From Phycisphaerae bacterium (lineage in GTDB: Bacteria > Planctomycetota > Phycisphaerae > UBA1845 > PWPN01): 64,000 bases of DNA. Position numbers and translations under genes: made by a program. The stretch is from positions 1 through 64,000 of the forward strand of contig JAGNEZ010000005.1 in NCBI GenBank assembly GCA_018003015.1. The letters run 5' to 3'. Each line of letters opens with the position of its first letter. The stretch's first letter is position 1. Under the pieces are notes generated by a model. It did no database searches. It was not told where the DNA came from and worked only from the letters and a program-made list of their open reading frames with translations. Positions 34,313 to 42,013 of this stretch are shown piece by piece.

Positions 34313-35194
34313 CTAGTCTGGCGCGCGTTCCGGAACCATGACTACTGCGGCCGAGCCTGCTGCGGGGCGGGTGCTCGGGCAGGACGATTCGACGGTCTTG
34401 ACGGTATCGGCTTTGGTGGCGGGGGCCAGGAACTCGTTGACCTGGTCGATCAGGTCTTTCTCATCGATCACGTCGACCGCGATGGGCTGGACGAACTGGG
34501 CCTGGTGGGCCAGGACTCGCTCGGCGACGTCGAGGCGTTTGCGGATCTGGCCGATGAGCTTCTCGGTTTGAGCCAGCTTGCTGTTGTCGAACTGCACATT
34601 AGAGCCGACTGACGAGGCCTTCACCAGGCGATACTGGCCCTCGAGGCCCTGGATCTGGTCCTGGAGGCGAGCCTTCTGGGCCTTGGTCTTGTCCAGCATC
34701 TGGACGGCGGCCAGAAGCGATTTCTGACGGGTTTCGAGCAGTCGCTGCTTGCCGGCGAGTACGACCTCGGCCTCCTTGGCGCGGTCGAAGGACCGGGCCA
34801 ATTCCTCCTTCACCTGCTGGCGGGAGTAATCGAAGCCGCCCAGTGAGTAGCTGGCCTTCTCCACGCCGAGGGTGTCACGCAGCCGGACGATTCGCGTTTT
34901 CTCCTCAGCGACGGCCTTGCGGCTCTGGTCGATGTCGGATTTCAGGCCGGCGATCTCGACCTCTTCCTGGGCGACGAGACGGACGTTGGCCTGCATCTCC
35001 GGCAGGATGTCGTCCAGGAGATCGCGGGCCCGCTGGAGTTCGAACTCAATGGGCACCGAGTCCTTGACCGCGGTCTGAACCGACTTGGCCGAACTGGACA
35101 AGTAGCTGAACGCGTCGCCGCCGAAGAAAATCCCAGCGACCAAGCACACGCCGGCCACCCCGCACGCTCCGTACTTGACTACCCGCATAATCAT
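34313..35194 (-). CDS. membrane-anchored coiled-coil protein
   Basis: The protein has 293 residues starting MIMRVVKYG at 35194, seven bases after AAGGAG; the longer frame adds six codons. One TM or signal anchor (CGVAGVCLVAGIFFGG, residues 10-27) is followed by about 200 residues of heptad-rich coiled coil (IEFELQRARDLLDDILPEMQ; EEVEIAGLKSDIDQSRKAVA; ELARSFDRAKEAEVVLAGKQ) and a short Pro/Ala tail. No enzymatic motif is present. It resembles small envelope or stress proteins of the phage-shock type in overall form only. It is first in the kinase/FHA/sigma cluster and may be a sensor or substrate. Confidence 0.78.
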   Translation of the reverse strand: MIMRVVKYGACGVAGVCLVAGIFFGGDAFSYLSSSAKSVQTAVKDSVPIEFELQRARDLLDDILPEMQANVRLVAQEEVEIAGLKSDIDQSRKAVAEEKTRIVRLRDTLGVEKASYSLGGFDYSRQQVKEELARSFDRAKEAEVVLAGKQRLLETRQKSLLAAVQMLDKTKAQKARLQDQIQGLEGQYRLVKASSVGSNVQFDNSKLAQTEKLIGQIRKRLDVAERVLAHQAQFVQPIAVDVIDEKDLIDQVNEFLAPATKADTVKTVESSCPSTRPAAGSAAVVMVPERAPD

Positions 35195-35753
35195 CGCAAA
35201 TCTCCTTGCCACAAAAGGTTATGAGTCACCGTTTTCTACGGGCCTATTCTGGGCCACACAGGGATGGTCGATTGGGCGGGATACGTATTTCCGGATTCCT
35301 GCAAGATTGTTGGCCGGTTCTTGCGTCGCGGGCTCTGGGTAGGTCGTTTGGGAGGCGAATGGGACGGGCATTGGGCGGGGCATGGGCGGTGGCGTGACCG
35401 TCAGGGCGGGTCCAAGAGATGTGAGACCGGCGATCAGGGAAGAACGGGGGGGGCGGTTCGGGCTGGGCCGATGTTGTCAAACGACTCGCGCATGGGTTCG
35501 TCTTCGGGGGAGGAGTCGCGGAAGCGGTCTCAGGACGTTCCCACCCCGACTCGTTACCCCGGGATGCGGATTGGCCGCCTGGGCTTTCGTGGTCTCGGGG
35601 TGATTGGCTTCTGGGGCGCGGCGGTGACTTGCGGTCTCGGTGGCCGCGGGTACACTTCGAGGTGACAATCCGCCGCGGGTGAGCTGGGATGGAGTGCTCG
35701 GTCCCATCTGTGGCGCGAAGATGCCTCATGACTCGAAGGGAGAGGTCTTCACG
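35195..35753. other. 559-bp divergent intergenic region
   Basis: This region separates the start of the coiled-coil gene (minus) from a Gfo/Idh gene (plus), so it must hold both promoters. I see no strong sigma-70 pair. The G-rich plus strand gives short open frames without ribosome sites or domains. Nothing else is recognised. Confidence 0.5.
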
Positions 35754-37106
35754 ATGACCAACTGCCGGACCAGGATCGCGCGTCGTACTGTGCTCAAGGC
35801 TATCGGCACTGCCGGAGCCGCGGTCGGGTTCCCTCATTTTGTTCCATCGCACGTACTGGGGGCGGCCGGCCGCGCGGGGGCCAATGACAAGCTGACCTTC
35901 GCCCACATCGGTGTTGGGGGCATGGGCCGCGGTCACCTGTCGGACATGGTTTCGCGTTTGAAGCGTGGTGAAGTGAACATCGCGGCGGTATGCGACGTCG
36001 ATGAGGAGCGGCTGCGCAAGGCTTCGGAGATGGCCGGCAGGCAGGCGGACGTTTATCGCGATTATCGGTACATTCTGGAGCGGAAGGACATTGACGCGGT
36101 GGTCATTGCGACGCCGGATCACTGGCATGCCTTGCAGACGGTGCACGCGGCGGAGTGCGGCAAGCACGTCTACGTGGAGAAGCCTGCGTGCTGCACGATC
36201 GAGGAAGGCAAGGCGATGATCGCGGCGGCGAAGAAGGCCAAGATCGCCGTGCAGGTCGGCTCGCAGGGTCGATCGCAGCCCGAGGCCTACCTTGCCCACC
36301 GTTACCTGGTGAACGGCAACATTGGTCACATCGACCGCGTGGACTGCTATCACTATCCCACGCCAGTGGACGACAAGCCGGTGCCGGACACTGATCCGCC
36401 TGCTGAGCTGGACTACGACCTGTGGCTCGGGCCGATGCGTTGGCGGCCGTACAATGCTCACTGTTGCCACGGCACGTTTCGATGGATGATGGAGTCTGGA
36501 GGGGGTCAGATCCGCGACCGCGGCGCCCACGTGATGAGTTGTGCGATGTGGTGGATGGGCGCGGACGGCAGTGGTCCGGTGAGCGTGGAGGCGACGGGCA
36601 CGGCCCCGACCAAGGGGACGTGGGATGCGGCGGTGGACATGAAAGTCACCTACAGGTTCAAGAATCCGGACTGGATCCTGACCTGGAACCAGCACGAGAA
36701 TGCGATGCCTGCAGCGGAGGAGCGTAAGGGCGGCGAGGCGAAGATTGAGCGGCCGGGCTATGGCGCGGTATACCGTGGTGACAAGGGCACGTTCACCCAC
36801 TGGGGTGGTGACGGGGGCACGTGGGCGGAGCGTAAAGCCCGGGAGTGGAAGCCGCCGGCGGGTGCCAAGGAGGTCTACAGGAGTCCGGGCCACAAGGAGG
36901 ACTGGTTTGAGGGCATCAAGACCGGGAAGAAGACGATCATGAACATCGAGGCCGCGGTTGGCGTGTCCAACCTGTGCGTTCTCGGGAACCTGGCGTTTCT
37001 GCTGGGTCGCAAGATCGAGTGGGACCAGGCGAAGATGGAGATCGTCAACGACGAGCAGGCTCGGCGGATGATGGGCCGGCCGCAGCGGTACCCGTATCAT
37101 CTGTGA
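35754..37106 (+). CDS. Tat-exported Gfo/Idh/MocA-family oxidoreductase (second copy)
   Basis: The protein has 450 residues from the ATG at 35754, preceded by GAAGGGAGAGG. The twin-arginine signal is RIARRTVLKAIGTAGAA. The Rossmann motif is IGVGGMGRGH and the catalytic-lysine motif VYVEKPACC; later motifs include QVGSQGRSQPEA, DYDLWLGPMRWRPYN and RDRGAHVMSC. It shares the overall architecture of the protein at 9059 but is clearly distinct in sequence. It is followed 46 bases later by a small HEAT protein, an arrangement that parallels the first locus. The substrate is unknown. Confidence 0.92.
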   Translation: MTNCRTRIARRTVLKAIGTAGAAVGFPHFVPSHVLGAAGRAGANDKLTFAHIGVGGMGRGHLSDMVSRLKRGEVNIAAVCDVDEERLRKASEMAGRQADVYRDYRYILERKDIDAVVIATPDHWHALQTVHAAECGKHVYVEKPACCTIEEGKAMIAAAKKAKIAVQVGSQGRSQPEAYLAHRYLVNGNIGHIDRVDCYHYPTPVDDKPVPDTDPPAELDYDLWLGPMRWRPYNAHCCHGTFRWMMESGGGQIRDRGAHVMSCAMWWMGADGSGPVSVEATGTAPTKGTWDAAVDMKVTYRFKNPDWILTWNQHENAMPAAEERKGGEAKIERPGYGAVYRGDKGTFTHWGGDGGTWAERKAREWKPPAGAKEVYRSPGHKEDWFEGIKTGKKTIMNIEAAVGVSNLCVLGNLAFLLGRKIEWDQAKMEIVNDEQARRMMGRPQRYPYHL

Positions 37107-37152
37107 TTTGTGGGCGGGCAGGCAAGAAGGGCTTTCGCACGAGGGCGTAGAC

Positions 37153-37647
37153 ATGGCAGAGCAGGCGATTCAACCGGCCGCGATTGGCGAGCTGGCGAAG
37201 AAGCTGGCGGACAAGGACTTCGAGACCGCGCGGGCGGGCAAGCGACAGCTATGGGAGATGGTCCGGCGTGTCGGCCGGCCGGGAAACGAAGAGCAATGCC
37301 GGGCGGTGGCCGGTGCACTGCTGCGGTTGACGGGCAAGGATCAACCGGTCGTTGTCCGCCGCGAGTGCATCTGGATGCTCTCGGAGATCGCCGGGGAGGA
37401 GTGTGTCGACTCCGTTGCGGCGATGCTCAGCGAGGCCGATCTTCGGGAAGACGCCCGGATGGTGCTGGAGCGTTTACCTGGGGACAAGTCTCTAGTCGCC
37501 CTGAAAGCTGGTCTGGCCGCCGCACCGCCGGAGTTCCAAGCGGCGGTGGCCGTGTCACTGCGAATTCGGGGCGTGGAGGTGCCAGGCCTGCCGGACGAGA
37601 AGCTCAAGCCGTGCCGACAGACGAGGGTGAAGGCGGCTGGGGGCTGA
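37153..37647 (+). CDS. small HEAT-repeat protein
   Basis: The protein has 164 residues; GAGGG lies before the ATG. It is alpha-helical with HEAT/PBS-like repeats (FETARAGKRQLWEMVRRVGR; PVVVRRECIWMLSEIAGEEC; CVDSVAAMLSEADLREDARM; EFQAAVAVSLRIRG). No catalytic motif and no signal peptide are seen. It pairs with the upstream Gfo/Idh gene, as the ThuA-HEAT protein does at the other locus. Confidence 0.78.
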   Translation: MAEQAIQPAAIGELAKKLADKDFETARAGKRQLWEMVRRVGRPGNEEQCRAVAGALLRLTGKDQPVVVRRECIWMLSEIAGEECVDSVAAMLSEADLREDARMVLERLPGDKSLVALKAGLAAAPPEFQAAVAVSLRIRGVEVPGLPDEKLKPCRQTRVKAAGG

Positions 37648-37768
37648 GGTGCGGCGGCGACCGTGTGGCTCATCAGGATTGAGGCATTCTCTGGGGACAG
37701 GGACTCCTAGAGCCGGGGGGTGCCGTTTTGGGCCAGGGAGTGGCCTCGGACGGAGGGAAGGCGGCGGT

Positions 37769-37999
37769 TCAGCCGAGGGAGGTAGGTGCTCCGACGCGGA
37801 GCTCGACCAGGGCTTCCCTGATGCCTGCCACGATGGCCTCCTCCATTGACTCCACGAAATCGGTCAGGACGGGGGGGTTTTCGGCCTGGGCTCGCCAGCG
37901 TCCGGACTGGTAGACCAATTGCAGGAGAACGGGTTTGCGGACCACGATGGTATCCTCGACCTGATTGACCTCGACCGGAAGGTTGATGCGGAACTCCAT
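37769..37999 (-). CDS. small conserved-looking protein of unknown function
   Basis: The protein has 76 residues when started MEFRINLPVEVNQVEDTIVV at 37999; the frame can extend 47 codons upstream but through Cys/Arg-rich sequence unlike coding. A beta-rich start (VRKPVLLQLVYQSGRWRAQA) and an acidic helical end (VLTDFVESMEEAIVAGIREA) look like a genuine small domain. Its ribosome site is weak. It is divergent from the HDOD gene. No family is recognised. Confidence 0.55.
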   Translation of the reverse strand: MEFRINLPVEVNQVEDTIVVRKPVLLQLVYQSGRWRAQAENPPVLTDFVESMEEAIVAGIREALVELRVGAPTSLG

Positions 38000-38238
38000 A
38001 TTCTTTCGGTTCCTCAAGGCGGACACGGACAGAACCTGATCACACACCAAGCATCGGCCAAATAACGGGGCGGCTGGGTAAAAAGAAGCTGAACCGCGAC
38101 GATTCGCATCCGATACAGAAAGCGGCCATCGTAGGGGCATCTAAGCCCCGCCTAGTCGCGTCTCATGTACACTGACAATGGCCATGCTGCGTGACGGGTG
38201 AAAAAACGGGGTGAAGGCGTCCTAGGGGAGTCGCGGCT

Positions 38239-39339
38239 GTGGCGTTTTGGGCACGAATATCGGACTGGTGGACGGGGCGAGTAAGCGACGACGGCCCGGT
38301 GGCGATCGAGGCCGGGGGAGGCACGGCCGTGGTCGAGGCCGAACCGGTCGAGGTCATACCGAGTCCCCGCGTGGCGGCGGCGGCGGAGCGTCCTGCGGAG
38401 GAGGGCCCCTGGGGATCCTGCTGGTGGCGGCCGGAAGGCGGGCTGATTGTTCGGGCGCCGCGTCTGGACAAGCCGGTATTGGGTGGGGTGGCGGGTGGAA
38501 TCGAAGCCGGGGTACTGACTGCCCTGGAGCAGGCCCTGGGCGACCCGAACATTGAACTGCCCCACTTGCCGCGTATCCCGCAACAGGTCCTGATGCTCAG
38601 TCGCAGCGAAGCCACGAGCCTGCGGGAGATTGCCCGACTGATTGCCCAGGACCAGGTTTTGTCGGCTGACCTGCTGCGGCGTGCGAACTCTGCGGCGTAC
38701 GGTGGTCTGGCGAAAGTGACGACGGTCGAGAACGCGGTGGTCCGGCTGGGCATGCGTGGCATCCGGGCGTTCATGATCAGCCAGAGTGTCAAGAACGTGA
38801 CCCTGGCTGTCGGCGGGAAGGCCGGGCGTTCACGAGGGGAGTTGCTATGGCGGGAATCGCTGGCCTCGGCCTACGTCATGGCCACGGTGGCGGACACCAT
38901 CAACTCCCAGCCGGAGGATGCTTTCCTGGCCGGCCTGCTGCATGATATCGGCAAGGTTGTGGTGTTGCGATGCTGCTGCGAGGTTCACGCCAAGACGGGC
39001 CAGGCGGTTCCCGACGGGCTGTTCGATTATCTTTGCCAGGAATACCACGAACTGATGGGCGAGATGATTGCCGAACACTGGCAGCTGCCCCCGCAGGTTG
39101 GGGCGGTCATCAAGGATCATCACCGCGAGGAGGGCCTGACGGGCAAGCATGGCACTCAACGGGCGCTGATCCAGTTAGCGGACGCGGTGGTTTCGTTGCT
39201 GGAGTACTCGCCCCGGCTGCCATACGACCTGTTAGGAATGCCGGGCTCCGTCTACCTCGATCTGAGAACGAACCCCCGCTTCCAGGAAACGCTGGTGCTT
39301 CTGCCGGAGATGCTTGACCTGGCGATGAACAGTGACTGA
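38239..39339 (+). CDS. HDOD-domain signalling protein
   Basis: The protein has 366 residues with a GTG start after GGGGAG. After a 100-residue non-conserved N-terminus, the HDOD domain runs from about 105 to 300: LPHLPRIPQQVLMLSRSEAT, LSADLLRRANSAAYGG, VENAVVRLGMRGIRAFMISQ, and the HD remnant AGLLHDIGKVVVL. HDOD proteins are regulatory, often linked to two-component or c-di-GMP signalling, and usually lack phosphodiesterase activity. Its domain is complete, in contrast to the broken HDOD at 64-735. Confidence 0.9.
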   Translation: MAFWARISDWWTGRVSDDGPVAIEAGGGTAVVEAEPVEVIPSPRVAAAAERPAEEGPWGSCWWRPEGGLIVRAPRLDKPVLGGVAGGIEAGVLTALEQALGDPNIELPHLPRIPQQVLMLSRSEATSLREIARLIAQDQVLSADLLRRANSAAYGGLAKVTTVENAVVRLGMRGIRAFMISQSVKNVTLAVGGKAGRSRGELLWRESLASAYVMATVADTINSQPEDAFLAGLLHDIGKVVVLRCCCEVHAKTGQAVPDGLFDYLCQEYHELMGEMIAEHWQLPPQVGAVIKDHHREEGLTGKHGTQRALIQLADAVVSLLEYSPRLPYDLLGMPGSVYLDLRTNPRFQETLVLLPEMLDLAMNSD

Positions 39340-39369
39340 TCGACCTGTGTTCGGATCATCGGCGGCGAC

Positions 39370-40503
39370 TCAGTTGACGTTATCGCAGGCCTTGTCGGCC
39401 GGTATGCCCGGACCGCTGTAGCACGCGGCGAACTTTGCGAAATCGTCCATATCCACGTCGCCGTCACCGTCGTCCGGGGGGTTGAACAGGTGATCGGCAT
39501 TGCTGTCGTCACGGTCTAGGCAGGCACAGGCATCGGGATCGAAGGGGATGCCCGCGGGGCCGGAGAAGCACAACTGCCAGAGGCCGAAGTCCACCTGATC
39601 GACGTCGCTGTCACCATCCAGATCGGCGAAAGGATCGCGGCAGGAGCAGGCCGGAGTGCCGGCGCAGTTGGGATCGGCGCAGTCGGTCAGCCCGTTCCCG
39701 TCGTCGTCGATGTTGTTGTAGCATTGCATTTCGGGCATGGTACGGGCGGAGAAGTCATCCAGATCGACCCAGGACATGTCATTGCTGTTGGTGGTCGGCC
39801 CGTCTTCCTGGGCGACCAGACCGACGCCGCCGGACGGGTAGGGATCCTCCCGGTCGGTACACTGAATCTGCCACTCCTCCGGCTCGGTGGTGCCTTCCAT
39901 CCAGGTACGCGCTCGCACCCGGACTCCGCCGGCCACATCGAAGGCCTGGGCTCGAAGCCACCAGTTCTTGGTCACGTCGTGGTTGGGAATGGTGACCTCG
40001 CCGACGTCCGGGGCCTGGCAGAAGTCCTGGAAGTCAACCGGGATGAGCTTGGTCATGGCCAGGACGCCGGTATTGGTTGGTCCCACCAGGTAGCCCTTGA
40101 ACTGGAGCATGTTGAGGCGTACGCCCATGCCCAGCGTCATCCCCTTGGTGTTGGTGGCGTTGAGCGTCGCGTAGAGGGGATTGTTGGACCATTTGATGAG
40201 CACCTTGGCGTCGGTGTCGGCGAAGATGTCGTCTGGGTCGTACAGGCCACCGATGTCCTCGATAGGCGTGCCGTCGAAGGGGTTGATGTCGCCGGTGACG
40301 AACTTCACGCGGGCAGCGTTGTCCACGTTCAGCGGCGTGAAGCCGGTGAGACCGACGAGATACGCCGCGTAATCGAAGACGTCAAGGTCCTGGAGTGTGC
40401 CGTCGTTGAAATCACGCGTCCAATCGGCGCCGGGGGCCGGCAACGAAAGGCCCAGGATACCCGTCAATACCACTAGCGTACAGGTGTGGTGTTCGAACCG
40501 CAT
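39370..40503 (-). CDS. secreted protein with metal-binding repeat and dockerin-like tail
   Basis: The protein has 377 residues starting at 40503 after AAAGGGAGG. The signal peptide is MRFEHHTCTLVVLTGILGL, with cleavage near APGADW. Residues 25-260 form an unassigned beta-rich domain. Then comes a MopE-like Cys/Asp repeat (YNNIDDDGNGLTDCADPNC), and finally two Ca-binding dockerin/EF-hand-like loops (DLDGDSDVDQVDFGLWQLCF; DGDGDVDMDDFAKF). The tail matches those of the proteins at 16652 and 49279. Whether it binds a cohesin or acts as a surface tag in this phylum is not established. Confidence 0.85.
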   Translation of the reverse strand: MRFEHHTCTLVVLTGILGLSLPAPGADWTRDFNDGTLQDLDVFDYAAYLVGLTGFTPLNVDNAARVKFVTGDINPFDGTPIEDIGGLYDPDDIFADTDAKVLIKWSNNPLYATLNATNTKGMTLGMGVRLNMLQFKGYLVGPTNTGVLAMTKLIPVDFQDFCQAPDVGEVTIPNHDVTKNWWLRAQAFDVAGGVRVRARTWMEGTTEPEEWQIQCTDREDPYPSGGVGLVAQEDGPTTNSNDMSWVDLDDFSARTMPEMQCYNNIDDDGNGLTDCADPNCAGTPACSCRDPFADLDGDSDVDQVDFGLWQLCFSGPAGIPFDPDACACLDRDDSNADHLFNPPDDGDGDVDMDDFAKFAACYSGPGIPADKACDNVN

Positions 40504-40950
40504 GCGACTTCCTCCCTTTCTGCGACGTGTAGGCGACACAGGCCGGCTCGGGGCAAGGCGGAGTTGCTGGTCATCGCGACCGCCCCCGGTGGCGGGCAGA
40601 CAGCCCACCCTGGTCCGCGACCTCAGGTCGGGGCCTGCAGTCTTACCCTAGTCGAATTCTAGAACCGAAAGCTCCTATGGGCAAGAGGAATTCTGCGTTG
40701 GCCGCGTTACGGGCGAGCCTTTCCAAAGCCGAAGGGGCCTCGCCGAGGGGCTTCCTGGGAGTTGCTTGGCGGTTCCTCGGCATGATCAGAAGCATCCCAG
40801 GTCGAGGGTGGGAGGAAAGCTCTCGCCGCACCCTGTGCTCATCTGAGCCGAGGCCGACGGTCAGACCGATCAGGGAGTGCGAAACGCCATGCTCTCCGGC
40901 CTGGATAGCCGCGGGCGGATGCACCTTGATTCTGCCAGCCTGGGCGCGTT

Positions 40951-40971
40951 ATGCTAGACATACGGTAGCAT
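40951..40971. promoter_or_regulatory. operator-like inverted repeat over the -35 region
   Basis: ATGCTA (40951-40956) and TAGCAT (40966-40971) form a 6-9-6 inverted repeat that overlaps the -35 box and spacer of the PEP-CTERM gene promoter. This geometry is typical for a repressor or activator dimer. Confidence 0.45.
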
Positions 40972-40983
40972 GCGGCGTATCAT
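40955..40983 (+). promoter_or_regulatory. sigma-70 promoter of the PEP-CTERM gene
   Basis: TAGACA (40955-40960) and TATCAT (40978-40983) are separated by exactly 17 bases; each matches the consensus at five of six positions. The start near 40990 leaves a leader of about 168 bases. Confidence 0.65.
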
Positions 40984-41106
40984 GTATTGAGTCTACCTTT
41001 CAGGTGTCGAGGGGGGTCTTGGGGCAAAGAAGCTGCCCTGTCACGAGCAAGTCGTTCGTCCGGCCTGGGGCAATGTGCCTCCAGGAACGGTTGTATACCG
41101 AGTGAT

Positions 41107-41128
41107 GTCGGAGCACGAGCACTCCGAC
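41107..41128 (+). promoter_or_regulatory. leader hairpin before the PEP-CTERM gene
   Basis: GTCGGAG (41107-41113) pairs with CTCCGAC (41122-41128) over an eight-base loop, ending 30 bases before the ATG and just upstream of the GGAGGAG ribosome site. Confidence 0.45.
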
Positions 41129-41157
41129 CGACTCCATTCTGCGGGAGGAGAAACGAG

Positions 41158-41865
41158 ATGCTGAGATTCATCACTGCAGTCTGTGCGCTGGCCCTGGTGG
41201 CCGCTCCGGTGGTTGCGCTGGACACGTACTCATTCGTGATCGACCCGGCCAAATCGTCGATCGCGGTCGCGGTGGGTCTTAACCCCCCCGCCACGAGCCC
41301 TCTGACTGGCACGTACAGCCTGAAGCTGGGTACTGCGTCCGGGGCCTACAATACCCGCGACTGGAGCGTGCTTGCCGAACTGGACACGGTCAATGCGGTC
41401 AACACTGCCCCGCTGGCGGTCACGCCCATGCCGGGGGCGACGTACTCCATCGCGGCGGGTGATTTCGGGATCATCGATTTCAACTCGGACAAACTGGCGA
41501 TCCCGTCGACGACCTTGGCGGCGGAGGCGGCCAATGTTTACGCCGGCACCATCAGCACGAACGTCAAGAAGAACATCTGGATGTCTCTGAATGGCGGGAC
41601 GCCGACGCTGGACGATGGCTGGCAGATGTTCCCGGATCCGGGGGCTCCGACCAGTGCGTTCAACAGCCCGTTCACGATCCGGGTGTCGGATGCGGACTGG
41701 CTGGGCGTTGCCGGCCTGGGCGAACTGGAATCGCAGATCCAAGGTGTTGCGTACAAGGGCGGCCTGATCTACACGGTCAACATCTATGGCCGGGTGGTGC
41801 CCGAACCGGCGAGCCTGGGGCTTCTGGCCCTGGCCGGGCTGAGCCTGCTGCGGCGTCGTCGCTAA
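41158..41865 (+). CDS. PEP-CTERM sorted extracellular protein
   Basis: The protein has 235 residues starting MLRFITAVCALALVAAP at 41158, after GGGAGGAG. The signal peptide is cleaved near VVALDTY. The body is rich in beta and Thr/Ser/Ala with no known domain. The C-terminus is a canonical PEP-CTERM sorting signal: VPEPASLGLLALAGLSLL followed by a basic end. Such signals are handled by an exosortase (EpsH/XrtA type), which is not encoded in this window. The gene has its own promoter and an intrinsic terminator. Confidence 0.92.
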   Translation: MLRFITAVCALALVAAPVVALDTYSFVIDPAKSSIAVAVGLNPPATSPLTGTYSLKLGTASGAYNTRDWSVLAELDTVNAVNTAPLAVTPMPGATYSIAAGDFGIIDFNSDKLAIPSTTLAAEAANVYAGTISTNVKKNIWMSLNGGTPTLDDGWQMFPDPGAPTSAFNSPFTIRVSDADWLGVAGLGELESQIQGVAYKGGLIYTVNIYGRVVPEPASLGLLALAGLSLLRRRR

Positions 41866-41942
41866 GAGCATGGTGTCTCGCGCGGATCCTGGTGAGTGAC
41901 TGGGATTCAGCGATCGCATCGACAGGAGGAGGGGGCAGGGAA

Positions 41943-41981
41943 GGCGAACAGCCCGCGCCGAGTGGGCTGTTCGCTTCATTT
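41943..41981 (+). terminator. Rho-independent terminator of the PEP-CTERM gene
   Basis: A perfect 11-base stem, GCGAACAGCCC (41945-41955) and GGGCTGTTCGC (41965-41975), has a nine-base loop and is followed by a T-rich stretch TTCATTTGTT. It is the clearest intrinsic terminator seen in the window. Confidence 0.8.
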
Positions 41982-42013
41982 GTTCCTTGGGGTGTCTGCG
42001 GATACCATCGAGC

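Larger units (their letters stand above)
40504..41157. other. 654-bp intergenic region with promoter and leader
   Basis: This divergent region lies between a dockerin-like gene (minus) and a PEP-CTERM gene (plus). It holds the promoter, operator-like repeat and leader hairpin listed separately. A 142-codon plus frame beginning at 40677 has no ribosome site or domain and is taken as chance. Confidence 0.55.

Noticed and set aside
40677-41105. 142-codon plus-strand frame between the dockerin-like and PEP-CTERM genes
   Set aside because: It has no ribosome site or domain and runs through the promoter, operator-like repeat and leader of the PEP-CTERM gene.
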